Shown: positions 1 through 11,749 of the stretch, one piece after another
Numbering within the stretch: position 1 is the first letter of the stretch
Layout of the letters: the number at the start of each line of letters is the position of its first letter
Assembly (NCBI RefSeq): GCF_022539665.2
Contig: NC_081337.1
Coordinates: forward strand, 5,556,679 to 5,620,678
Reading direction: 5' to 3'
DNA from: Daphnia carinata
Lineage: Eukaryota; Arthropoda; Branchiopoda; Diplostraca; Daphniidae
DNA length: 64,000 nt
Made by a program: the position numbers and the translations under genes
The notes under the pieces: generated by a model
What the model was told of the DNA's origin: nothing
Databases searched by the model: none
What the model saw: the letters and a program-made list of their open reading frames with translations, nothing else

Positions 1-66
1 TCTCTCTTTGGTTTGTGCTTGTCTGGTTGTAATCAGCACTTGTGTGTCGTCTCTTTTTCACAACAG

Positions 67-249
67 TTATATGCCTTGAGGGGCTTGAAACGAGGTTCTC
101 CCAATCCCAATCACAACCAACTGATCAAGTCTTCATTTTCGTCGCCGTCCTTGTCAATAACGGCTGATCCCATGGGCAACAATTATCGGCCCATCCAGCC
201 GACTCATCATCGACCTGTTCGCACCAATATTGACTTCACTTCGTCAGAG
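67..249 (+). CDS. Internal exon of an unrecognised plus-strand gene entering from the left edge
   Basis: An open stretch of 61 codons lies between a good acceptor (pyrimidine-rich, ending CAACAG at 61-66) and a good donor (GAG then GTAAGA at 250). Both splice junctions fall between codons, so the exon is phase 0 at each end. The peptide starts LYALRGLKRGSPNPNHNQ and is rich in Ser, Pro, Asn and His, which suggests a disordered segment of a larger protein. No domain is recognisable. The upstream part of the gene lies outside the window. No following exon was found with confidence in 250-4374, so the next intron may be long or this may be an alternative last coding part. Confidence 0.4.
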
Positions 250-3200
250 GTAAGATGTCGTTTTCGTCTTTGACTTATGTAGATGTCGTGCGAGAAATAG
301 GATCATCCTAAAAAGCGCGCTTCTGTACAATCAGGATGTGCCAAATTCTATTTTGCTCTCTGTTTCCGGTTTTTTTTTTTTTTTTGTTGCCCCTTCTGTT
401 TGCGCTGGAAGAAAGCTTGCGAGTTCAAACAGATGTCGGATGTGAAAGGGGGAACTAAAGCAATTCCATCCGGATCCAACAGTCATATTTGCCCACGCTC
501 GGAGGGCGCCGTCTGTTTCTCGTTCAGCTTTCGTTCGTATGCTGCGAGACGCTATTAACGGATAACACAAAGTATAGACGAATCGTGGGGAGTGGGGTAT
601 TTCGAAAAGGGGGGGGGAGGAAAAGATTTTGATGTTGTTGATAAGCTAATCAAGTTTAACGCTTTCTGACTCTTCCCACTTGGAAAAGGGGAAATGCACG
701 AACGGAAATGTTCGCAAGGCAATTCGATTTGGTTTTCTTTCCCGCCCATCTCTTGATGGACGTCGCGATTTTTTGTTTCGTTTTTTTTTTTTTTTTTTTT
801 TTTTTTTTGTTTTTGTTTTTTTCGCTACGTACACGTACCTACTGTCGATCAAAGTCTTTGGGTACGCAATGCTTCGCGAATGTGACGGATGCAAGGCGCA
901 CCGTTGGAAACGTTCGAATCCACACAACTCGGTCACGTTGAAATATTATACAAAAACCCATTAAAATGTCATCGACTTTTATTCGTTTAGCCATTAAGTT
1001 GCGTGCAACTCGTTAAAGTTAAGGCGCTTTGCAATTATTTACTTTGTATGCCCCCAATCGATTTTTTAAAATCGAAAGACGCGTAGCACGTTGATTTAAC
1101 TCGTTCGTATTTGCTTTCTTGTTTCTCTAATCCGATGGCAGCGAGGGGAAAAGGCTTGCGCCACGATGCACCGGGATATGCACTATCGAGGTTGGTTGTT
1201 TTCCTTGATTTTTCCTTTTTTGTGTGAGCGATATTTTGGCTCTGCTTATTGCGACTTAGATTTCGCGTAATGGTACATAAATGAAGCATTTGAGATCAAA
1301 GAGCTTCTCTGCATAGCTTGCACATGAATTTAGCCTATCATCGTGTAATCATTTTGATTGACCTTTCATCTGAATTTCTTAATCAATTATTCACTTTTTC
1401 CTTCCCTTATTTTTTTTTCTCTTTCTTTCTCTAATGGGGATGTCGCATCATTTTCCGCATTCGGTTTCTATGCGACATAGCCAACACGTTCTGGCAACCG
1501 TGACGCCTTGATTTCGTCTGACGGGAACTTCATCCTCGTGTAAAAAGAAACGAAAAAATATTTGCCATCCCGGAAGAAATGAACTAGTTTCATCAACTCA
1601 CCGCCATCCCGCTATTATTCCATCATCGTCACATCTTCCACTTGAAATCATTTTTTCACCCTGCATAGCGAAAGCAAACAAAGGCATTGAGCTTCGTCAT
1701 TTTTTTTTTTTTTTCGTTGTTATTTGATTTTTCTTTTTCGGTTCGAGTCATCTTCTTGGCCATTTAATTGGCACAACTTTTCAAAAGCGTTTGAAAGACT
1801 TGGGATGTTTAAAATTGCCATCGGGTGACGAAAGGTTTTAGTTCGTTTTAACGCTAAAGGGTGCTGTGTACATATAGACATTTAATGATGTAGAGGCCGT
1901 GTGGTCTGATACGTGTAGACCTAATAATGAAAACACGTTATCTTGTGTGTAGCGCATTTTTTTTTTTTTTTTGTATTATTTTTTTGTATTTTTTTTTTTT
2001 TTTTTGAACGTGAATTTACCTTTGCGTTTTTGCGGGAGGGACTGCCTCAAATACAAAAACGGAACACTTGAGGATCGAATTTTTATAGACCCCAGAAATA
2101 AATGTATATAATACCGTGATACTAGATGGCTAGTTGTGGCCAACACGTAAAATGGTTGGCAGGGCAACCACCTAAGGAGACTTATTTTAGCGTTACGTTG
2201 CTGTAAAAAAAAAACTAGCAAGAGAAAAGAGGCGAGATAAAGCGTATCCCGCCGCTTTAGACGGTTATGTTCCAAGTCGCCCGATTTCTGAATAGAACCG
2301 TCGTGTTGTTGCCGGAGTAACAATAATAAGAATAATAAAAAAATGGTTGACATTTTTTTTTTTTTTTTTTTCCCTTGTACACGATTGGACTATTTTCGAA
2401 TTTGTTTTCTACATGCTGAGCTTAAAGTCGTTTCTTTATCTTTCGGACGCAGCTGGGGAGGTTGGCGGTCGGACACGGAGGGAAATGACTGTGAAAACGG
2501 GAGTAAACAAGCCCAGGGTTTTTATGGAAGGTGGGGGGTAAGGCGGGTGTTCAAAACACAAAATGCCATCAGACCACCGCAAAATGTAACGCATCAAGTA
2601 CTGGCATTCGACCCCTTGGCTTGGTTTGAGTGAGGCAACGGTCCAATAACACGACAGGAATCATCGATCATGCTTACTGAATTCCCAACTCTAGAAACGG
2701 AAATAGACATGGGGGACAAGAAACGGAAGGTTTCACGTGACGGAATTTTTTATTTATTTATGTTAAGAAACATTTATCGAAGCAAAAAAAAATTTATTTT
2801 AGCTAAGTTGATTTCGTGTCCTTTATGTTTTCTCGTCTCCGTTTTCGGCTTTCAAACCAATTATATGCCGCCAATTAGGTTTACCGCTTTTGAAAGCATA
2901 CGCATCAGCAAGTCTGTGTTGAATTGCTCACGCGTTAAATCTTGCCTTTCATGGGCGTTCTTTGCGCGTCATTTTTTATTAAAAATTAAGATAACACAAT
3001 GAACTTTGACGGGAAGTCTACTACACCAAAGAGGTGGTAGGTGGAGGCATTTTTCTACCTCTGTTAGTTGATGGTGTTCAAAGTTCGCCACCCAAACTAG
3101 CGGCTATTATTTCTTTATCAAATTCAACTGAATCGCAATTTTGCGGTAAACGATTGCTGAACGAAGGTCACACCTCCGATCAGAACAGGCCCGTAATTCT

Positions 3201-4374
3201 TCTAACGGCATCTCTAATAATTCACGTTAGAAAGGGAAAAAGGCGGTTTGTAACTGAGCCGCAATAAATGCTCCGTAAATCTTGTGATTTAATATGCACT
3301 TGTGCAAGCTAGACTGGCTTATTAAAAAATCACGTGCCCACCACCACTTGACGACACGCAATCACGGTTTCCTAGCTACCGAGTTGAACTCCAACTGTCA
3401 AAGAGCTGCTGTACAACTAGCTTATTTATAAGTAACTGAAAAACGACCTGCCTATTTACATTTCTGACGATTTTCCTCTCCTTTTTTGGGGGTTTCTGTT
3501 TTGTATGATTGCCGTTGTTTGTTCTTACGTTACATTTTATCTCGAACTTCCCGTCTGTTCATCCCTTAAAGTACGTACGTTCAGTTCAAAAACACGCAAT
3601 CAAACGGAAAAGGCGAGCACTTAAAATTGGGTAATTTAAGAACTGCTGTCGAGTAATCAATCTCATTGTTGTACTGACGAAATCATTTTGGCAACACCGT
3701 GCGCACGTTTTGTTACATTTAGTAAGGCGAAAGACATCCCTGAAACGGATTTGTATGGATCGTTTCTGTCCCGAAAGATTCACCGTTTGTATCTCTTATG
3801 TCAAATTAGCCGGTAATTAGGACACTGCGTTACGTAATATCAAACCTAAGAAGTACGTGCTTCAGCTTGGACCATTTTTTGTGTGCTAGACCTCCCCGTG
3901 TTACTGTCCGTGTTGAGGAGTGACGACTGTCTCTAACCATAGATTTACATTATCTTTACAGCATCTATTGGGAAAGAGGTTACGTCAATCACCAAGTAAA
4001 TAGTAGTCAAGACAAACACGCCTAAGATCAACTAAATTGTTTTGTATTTGAAATAATTTGCTCAACGAATGGAAGGCAACAAACGAAAAGAAAAATGGCG
4101 TGAATTGAAGACAAGCTATGCAGAGATAAAGACTTGATGTAGGAATGAATAGTATTGCCAGATGAATCAATTAAATGAATTTATAATCTAGAAAGCCACG
4201 CCCGTTACGTTAGTATTTTCAGCTAATGAAAGAGCCTTGGGTTGATTGAGATGGGCGTTGGTTCGTTTCTTGATGTCTAATTTTCCGGACTCAGTTTTCC
4301 TTCGAAAAAAAAAAGAAAAGGGGTAGATTGATGATGAAGTTTTCTGTTGCAATAACAATCGGTACTCTAAAACA
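250..4374. other. Region without a recognisable gene
   Basis: About 4.1 kb of AT-rich sequence with many T or A homopolymer tracts (for example 781-808, 1961-1972, 1990-2004, 2354-2371). Short open frames occur on both strands but none has convincing splice signals or family resemblance. It may be an intron of the gene whose exon ends at 249, followed by the 3' flank of the receptor-like gene that ends at 4375. Confidence 0.5.
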
Positions 4375-7300
4375 CTAAATATAAATATCCCGAAAGCGTT
4401 GAATGTAACGTTCGTCACGCCCGGCTTCGTTGCAGCTATGAGAAACAACAAGTGTTGGACGAGAAATACTTAAGGTGGCAGTGCTGTTGATTTACCTTTT
4501 GTGGATACCGTAACCAATGCCCACGACAAGGCCCAGTAGAACGGAGCCTAACATCGAAAGGCCGATTATAAGTGTTAGCGCACTCCAGCTGTCGTTCGCC
4601 AACGTTGCATGCAAAACTGAGGTCGCATAATTGACATCACAAGTCAATTGGCCCTGAAGTGGATCTGGCAAGGTGACCACCTTTTGAATGATCGAGCCAG
4701 ACGAAACGGCAAACTCGGTGCATGAGGTTAAATTTTCAGAGCTGGTCCACACCTTCCAGCATTTGACTTCGTCGCATTCCAAGGGAAGGATTAACGGACT
4801 GAAGATCAAAGCAGGGAAGAATACTAATTAAGATTTATGAATTAAATTGAATGACCAACATTTGTACTTGATTTCAATTTCGGTTCCGTTGATCTCCACA
4901 GTTGATTGAGTCATTTCAATGTAATACAAACACTCCAGAGGAAACGACCACTCCAAGCGGAAGAGATTGGACGTAATGCTCGCCACATTGGGTACATCGA
5001 CGGCTGTGAAAAACGGGCAAAGTAAGTGTTGAATGTAAATACAGAAAATGTGAAATTTTAGTAATTTATTGTTTTAAATAGGGCGTTTTATGTTACCGAA
5101 CGGAATGTTGAGAAGAGTAGATTGCGCATACCCATTCAGTTCAGCTGACTCTGAATTATTTTGCACTGGAATTACACTGACCAAATAGCTTGAACAAGAC
5201 AAAAAGGTAAAATTGCTTTCAGGTAAACCCAGCCTGTTGGTTGAATCATTGCACGCTAACAAGTGACCATTTTCCATCTGAACACCGTGTTCGAAAGATG
5301 ACGACCCTTTTCCGGTAGCAGAACATCCACGCGGTACACGGATTCGATGGATGTCGTCTGCCGTACTGTTGATTCGGATTTCCCATGACAAGGAATCAGC
5401 AAGCAAACACGCTGGTTCTTCCCAATTCATTAGGACGCTTTGATGCTTATCGCCGTTTATCACCTTTACTTCAGGTATCATCATATTCTTCTCGTTTCTC
5501 TGTAATTGACTTAAGAGAGGGCCTAGCTCCTTGCTGGCCCAACGAACTTCTTTGGCGAAGGAAATGTCCTCGTACAACGGACGAAAAGTGGTCGGTAATG
5601 CCTCGCATCTGTCCATTCTGTGGACTGTAACTCGTCCAGAACAAATGACGGCCGTTGAGTTTTCTTCGTTGGCCGTTCCAACTTCGCATAGTAAAACGTG
5701 TTGAACTGGAGGATGGACATCAGGCAGCTGGAGTTCGATCGCAACCAATCGTGCAGAACAGCGCCCATCGAACGTATCAAAAACCATTTCAAAGTCCAAG
5801 TAGATGTTGTTGTTATCAATCACCACAGTAACCGAAGTTTTATCGGGTGAAACTTCCAATTCATTATCTCCTAAAAAGGTAATTAGCATTTATCCAGCGT
5901 TTCCACCACTAATGCATGCTAGACATAAATCATACCAGGCAACGTCGTCAACTTGAGGTTGGTTGTTTCAACTCGGACGTTGTAATCTGAACAAGGCGCT
6001 AAAGACACGTCGCCTGCAATAATTTTATGAGAAATTTGACATTTCTCCTCATCACACGCTACGCTAGAACCTGGAGCGTTATCCGAAGGCCTGTCAATAC
6101 GTCAATGATTTACGAAAGAACAAATGGTAAAATTTGTTTGCTAGAAATATGAACGTACTCTATAGAGAAAACAGTGCCATTAACTTCCACGTCGATTTCA
6201 GCAGAATCCACACACTGTGACGGTATGGTCAAATGGAGTTCGAAGTTATTGGATGTGACATTGACGATTTTCACATCCCCGACATCTAAAAGAGAAACAC
6301 ATTAAAATTTTCTAGCAAAAAAAAAAAAAGATAATTTAAAGGATTTACTGGAAGGACCAAATGGTGAGGTAAAACTGATTGACTGCGAAAATTCCAATAG
6401 CTCTGCAGGTGATTTCCCTTTGACAACCGGAGTTACAAGAAGTGTGTAATCGGTACACGGAGAAAGACCGATGTCATGCAGTTGCCGATTCGCGTAACAC
6501 TCAAGTTGGCCCCCTTTCAAGTCAACCCGGTGAAAGCCTGGGGATTCCTCGCCAATGCCGGAGCAGTTGTACGGAATTCTTAGGACACGATGAAGATTTC
6601 CGTTATTTTGGCGAAATTCCATATTCCAAGAAAATGGCACTCCGTTTAGGCAAGCAGGATCTTTCCATTTCATTTGCAAGACGCGTCGTTCGACTTGATG
6701 GACTTCAAGTTCGATTGGAAATGAGCCTTTCTGACCAGTGTTTTCAACCAATGGCGAAAGGGTTTCGTTGAACCAGAACACTTGGTCTGTGTCTACTTTG
6801 GGGTACTGCAAGCCGACAGTAACTGCGAGAGGTTGGCACAAATTTAAATGATTAAATTCTACAATGCCTTCGCAAATGATGTTCTTATTGCAGGGGACTG
6901 TCTGTTCAATTAGTTTGGCGCCAGGTATTTTGAATGTGGCTGAAATTATGCGATCGTCGCAAGGGCAGCGTTCCTTTTGAACGTTCAATTTCAATGCCCA
7001 TTCTTCGCCATTCGAGTGAGACGCAACAAATTTCATGTTATTGGATGACACGTCCTCGAATTCTAAGACCAAACAGAAGAAACGTTTGTTACAAACTTAT
7101 GATTTTGCATCACGTAGCTGCGCTTACCTAAAGGAATGAACTCGGTAGTGAACGTGGTTGTTATCGAGATACGGCTGAGGGATGCTGCATCACCGGTTAT
7201 CATTGGAGTCAAGCTCAGAGAATAATTAGTGCACGGTGTCAAGTTGATAGCGTCCTTATCTGGTAATAACTTTCCGTCAGAGCACGTTATTTGACCGTTA

Positions 7301-10267
7301 TTAAAGATAACGGAGCTTTTCGTTGGATTCCTGTTCGACCTTGAGCACTGAGATGGAATTGTCAAGTGATACTCCTCCGAGGCTTTCATACCGGATAAAA
7401 TAATGCTTAAGTTTGTCGGAGATGTTGCCGTGCCCATGAAGCAGATGGGGTTTCTCCAGTCTACCGCCATCGATTGTTGAATAGCGTTGGCTTTCACAAA
7501 TAGGTCAGACAACGCTTGAACGCCACTCCATGATTCAGGTTTTGTCGGTTCGATAATTGCATTGAACCAGTTACCCTTGTATACGTTGAAGCTCAGTTCT
7601 GGCTTCGAATACAATGGCCGAATGGCAATGTTCAATTTGGGACGGCAAATAAGATTGGGTTGGACTATTTGCACGAAAACGGTACAGTTTTTGCGAAATG
7701 GAATGGTGGCTTCGTTATTCTCGCATGGCAAGACCATGGGCTTCGATGGTAAGTCAAAAAATTGTAATTCAATCGCATTCTTCCATCTGCCACAACTTTC
7801 TTGGATTCTCTCAAAGGATACTGAGATAATCAGCGTTCCATTTGTGGTGTAACTGGACGTCAATGGGCGAATCGAAACCGTGGAAGCTAAAATATGAATA
7901 GCAAACAAAAAGAAACACGATTAACGAACCTAATCGGCTTATAAACCTTCGACCACTATCATTGTTTACTTACGTGGGGGTGTTTCAATGTTTAAAACTT
8001 CATGACTACCCTCCATTTCCATCTCGTATCGATTGCAAGGCAAAAACCCATTTCGATCTTTACTTAAGTAGGCTCCACATCGACGAGAATCGTCGTCACA
8101 GTTTGTGCTAACATTACTGAAATACCTCCTGGAAATAAAACCGATAGAGAAAAAGGTAAATCGAAGATATTTTTGAAAAAAAAAAAAAAAAATTAAACAT
8201 GCATAAGTTTTTTTTTGCTTACTCCCTTGTTATTTCATCCGTTAATGCTATCGAGAAATTTTTCCTCTCGGAATGGCATCCCAGTTTCCAGGAAAAACGA
8301 ACTGGGTTATCCAAATCACCATTGAATACGCTTGCGAGTTCCAGCACACCTGCAAAACGCTTAATTGTTAGAAGTTCATTTAAGCTTTCAGACGGAGGTG
8401 AGAGTTACTTGGTCGGAGTAATTTCAAAGAAGACGTGTTCGAATTGCTTGATTTGATCCAGCTCGTTACACAAGGATCTACTTCGTACACATATTCGCAA
8501 AATCCTTTACTGCAAAAATCACTTGGCGGAGCTTTCAAGGTGAGTTTACTAAATACCCTGTTCATCAAAACAAACAATAATAACAATTTATCCTAGGGCT
8601 AGTAATGAATGCTGTATTCTTCTACCATTATCAACATGAACACTTACGGTTTCTCGAACGAGTTCGTCTTCGCTACCATCAAAACAGGATCGAATGGGCA
8701 ATTTACGGGCGAGATGGACCAACGCAGTAAGTACTGAAATTTCCACGGAATAACTTCTGCACTCAAATTCTTGGTGGCTATAAAATTTGAAAAAAGAGAG
8801 TGTCTGATTACATTCCGTGTGTAAAATTGTCTTACAGGTAACTAAGATGATTTCATACTGGGAGGAGTGTTGACTATCCGGAGATCACTTCCGTCAATCT
8901 TTAAAGAGTATTGGGAACACGGAGAAGTGCGTAATTTATCCGTCATCGTTATGCATGTTCTATTTGCACACGTCGCATTCAATCTTTCCTGTTTCCTGAA
9001 TTGTGGTAAATGGATACTGAATACTAAAAGGAACTATTGCCGTTGAATTTTAATTATATTTTTTCAGTTACGGAACGGATGTTTTGATATCGGCTAACGT
9101 GACGAAAACCGGCATCATAAAATCAGCATCGCAGGTGATTTTCCAGCGCAATTTTGCCGGAGCATTTGCCATTTCCGACAGATCTTCTCGCAAACTTTGA
9201 GGATCGACGTCAACTGGAATGAGTATGTTATGTTTATAGCTTGTATGTAAAGAAATTGTTTGCAATGAAAATTCTCTCACCGGTGGTCACATATTCTGTG
9301 TTTCGTTCGCCACCAAGACGAAACTGAAAATTGGAACAGGATTTCACTGGAACGGTAAAATTGCATTTGGCCATCAAGTCCGAATATTTGTGACATATAT
9401 GTTTGCCCATGGTAACTCTCTGGTTCAGAGTAATTAACTCGGTTTTCAGACTGCAGGTAAAACAAGTAAAATAAGGAATATTGTCTCAATAAATGCTTAA
9501 TTTTTTTCGGCAACAGCTACAGAAGATCGTTGTGCTATCATTGAGACTTACTTGTTTATTTCGGAGATGTTGAGAAGCCGATCAGAGTCCAAACCGTTGG
9601 TAGCGTTCATGATCGTCCACTCCAGATATACCGTTGTCTCATTTAAAGTCTTCATTCGAAAGTGTAACATCCCTACACGCAATTGGACACAAATAGGTAC
9701 CATCGGTAATCTAAACTTAACACTACATAAATATTTTAATTTTTACTGAATTGATGAAAGAGTTTCTCCAGGTCCTCTTGAACGGCTGCCACTGTTGTTA
9801 TTTCAAAATGATTTAAAAGCACTGGTTTGATCAAAATATTTACTGATCTCAGTTAATTCAAAGGAAAATCCCTACCCGGTTGACTGATTGGTGCAAGATC
9901 CGATATGTCAGAAGAACCTGCTGATGGTGGAGCTGCACGCAAAACAATTTGTTTGTTTGTTTACATCAAAACTAATCGTTTAATTGTGGTAGTCTTTCAT
10001 ACCCGATTGGCTTATGGGTTCATAAGATACGTTGCCATGCATCCAGTTGTCGAGCAGATCTTCGTCAAATTCTACGGTTGAGCCCAGAAACAAACACATG
10101 GTTATTCGTTATTTTCAAAAATTGGGCATGCAGGTGTATCTACCTCCATCTGCGCTGTGTGGGAGCAGTTCGTCGATTTCTGACCTTTTCGCACTTCCTG
10201 TATCGAGTGAAAATAACCAAATAGCAGCTGCGCACCAATAGAAGACACAACGATTGGCCAAACCCAT
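4375..10267 (-). CDS. Large type I membrane protein of repeated fibronectin-III-like modules (1468 aa), function unknown
   Basis: Twenty coding exons join in phase: 10267-10144, 10071-10003, 9932-9876, 9791-9747, 9672-9552, 9450-9281, 9213-9072, 8995-8859, 8777-8648, 8509-8409, 8349-8223, 8128-7974, 7886-7128, 7062-6349, 6285-6159, 6090-5936, 5870-5097, 5003-4868, 4798-4496 and 4435-4375. The product starts with a signal peptide (MGLANRCVFYWCAAAIWLFS). An acidic linker follows, then a long Cys-rich, N-glycosylation-rich ectodomain. Modules share a W-x-x-P-x-C strand, a second I-P-x-x-C strand, and a closing C-x-x-Y motif followed by V/T-x-P, as in SPCTDYTLLV. One hydrophobic helix (LIIGLSMLGSVLLGLVVGIG) lies near the C-terminus, followed by a tail of about 20 residues ending RFRDIYI. 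The FN3-like fold is inferred from strand patterns. It resembles extracellular parts of invertebrate receptors, but no kinase or phosphatase domain follows, so an adhesion, co-receptor or decoy role is possible. The exon model is solid because every phase matches. Confidence 0.75.
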
Positions 10268-10947
10268 GTTCTTGAATCAATGATACCAGTAGCAAAGAAA
10301 ACACGATCTCGTGAAATGGATTCAAAACTAGCTGGCCGTTTGATGTGAACTGTTTCATACTAGTCAATCCTTCGAGCAAACCTATACGCAGACAGAAGAG
10401 GAAATCCCTTGGTTAGGAAAAGGAAACGAAAATAACCTCAACGGAAGCCTTTTATCTCTTAGTTTTCTCAACCAAATTTGCGTCATAAGTTCAGCAGAAA
10501 GTTATCGTATGTGTTTTGCATCCAGACGCGCGCTACGAGATTGTTCGATTCCGTCATCTATGTTGCAATTAAGAAGATAAAGCGGACAAAGCGTTGCTAG
10601 ATGACCCCTTGCCGTTTTATTTTCTTTTCCTGGTGTCTTGTAGGGAAAAATCGATGGACACCCTTGGGGATATTTCTAATGTTGACACCTTCTTAGAAAC
10701 TACATGAAGAAACGGTCGAACATCTAACGTTGGCTGTAGCATCGTCCTGTAGCAGCGGTTTCCCTATTCATACTATGGGCCTTCAAACCTTTAGACACAC
10801 TGGAAAGTAAGTCGACAAGTGGACGTGGCGTCACCATTAAAGAACGGAGTGATTTATTTTTTTTAGTTATATCTTCTTGTGCATATGTTTAATTGTGACT
10901 CACCACATTAAATTCAACCAGAGGTTAACCTTCTACACTGCTAAACA
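10268..10947. promoter_or_regulatory. Shared divergent upstream region
   Basis: The 680 bp between the start codons of the receptor-like gene (minus, 10267) and the BRI3-like gene (plus, 10948) must hold both 5' UTRs and both promoters. No TATA box or other clear core element stands out. The assignment rests on gene orientation only. Confidence 0.45.
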
Positions 10948-11380
10948 ATGGCGCAACCGTCTGTTACTGGTAAGCATATCGCACTACCATTAGAGGGCAC
11001 GAAAATGGTCCGCCGTTCAACGGTATTAAGAATAATAGGTAAAATTTATAACTGAATGTATTTTTTTTTTTAACTTTCATTCAGTTCCATTAGGAGAAGC
11101 AAGAGTTATAAACATAGGAGGATGTCCGGCTTGTCGGGTATGGTGAAAGGTTGTCAGATCGATCAGATGTGGCAGTCTTACGTATACATTTACATTTGCA
11201 GTGAAGAGCACTGTATATTAATTGTTCCTCTCCTTTTTATGATGGAACCAGGTGGGGACACTGAAATATTACTTCACCTGCACTGGTATCACGCTTGCCA
11301 TTTTGTTCTTTCCCATCGGCTTACTTTGCCTTTTCGGATTGCAGGAGCAACGATGTACGCACTGTGGAGTTGTTCTTTAG
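10948..11380 (+). CDS. BRI3-like small membrane protein (67 aa)
   Basis: Three short exons join in phase: 10948-10969, 11085-11137 and 11252-11380 (stop TAG). The product starts MAQPSVTVPLGEARV. It then has the BRI3 hallmark GGCPACRVG, a hydrophobic segment (TGITLAILFFPIGLLCLFG) and a closing C-x-x-C pair (RCTHCGVVL). Human BRI3 has the same order: GGCPxCRVG, one long hydrophobic helix, then CPNCG close to the end. It differs in lacking the long proline-rich N-terminus of the vertebrate protein, so this is a minimal version. BRI3 family members are lysosomal or endosomal membrane proteins of poorly defined function. The two C-x-x-C pairs might bind a metal (inference). The exons are too short to appear as single long open frames. 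Confidence 0.75.
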
Positions 11381-11749
11381 TAATTTTCAACTGTTATTTA
11401 CCTAAGGTAGTTAACTGATTTCTTGCAATTTCTCATCGTAACTATAGACCATAGGTATTAACAGTTAGTCATGAGCCATCGCTCAAATTGCATGTTGTCT
11501 ATGCCGCCTACTTGTTGATTGTGACCACGACTTCTTACTGCATCCGAGTTTCCTTAATAACGATGATGTAAAAATATAAACTACTTATTTGTTCAAAATC
11601 GACAAAAAGTGACAGCGTTTAGAAATTGATCAAAAAACACCAATTGATATTAAAATTTTTCCACAGAATTGCAAAACTGCATTCTTTTTCTGGCCAAACT
11701 AGCTGTTTTTTAACTGAAAGAAACAAAAGGGCCAACAATACAAAAAATT
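11381..11749. other. BRI3-like 3' flank and spacer before the satellite
   Basis: This AT-rich stretch presumably holds the 3' UTR of the BRI3-like gene. No open frame or known RNA motif was recognised. Confidence 0.4.

Noticed and set aside
910..925. Second B-box-like motif (GTTCGAATCC)
   Set aside because: The upstream sequence does not form acceptor, D or anticodon stems.
1738..1752. Possible tRNA B box (GGTTCGAGTCA)
   Set aside because: There is no A box at the right distance and no cloverleaf can be drawn.
8510..8531. Acceptor AAAG at 8532 for the receptor-like exon
   Set aside because: It gives an immediate stop in the required phase. TTTTTGCAG before 8509 is a better signal and keeps the frame.
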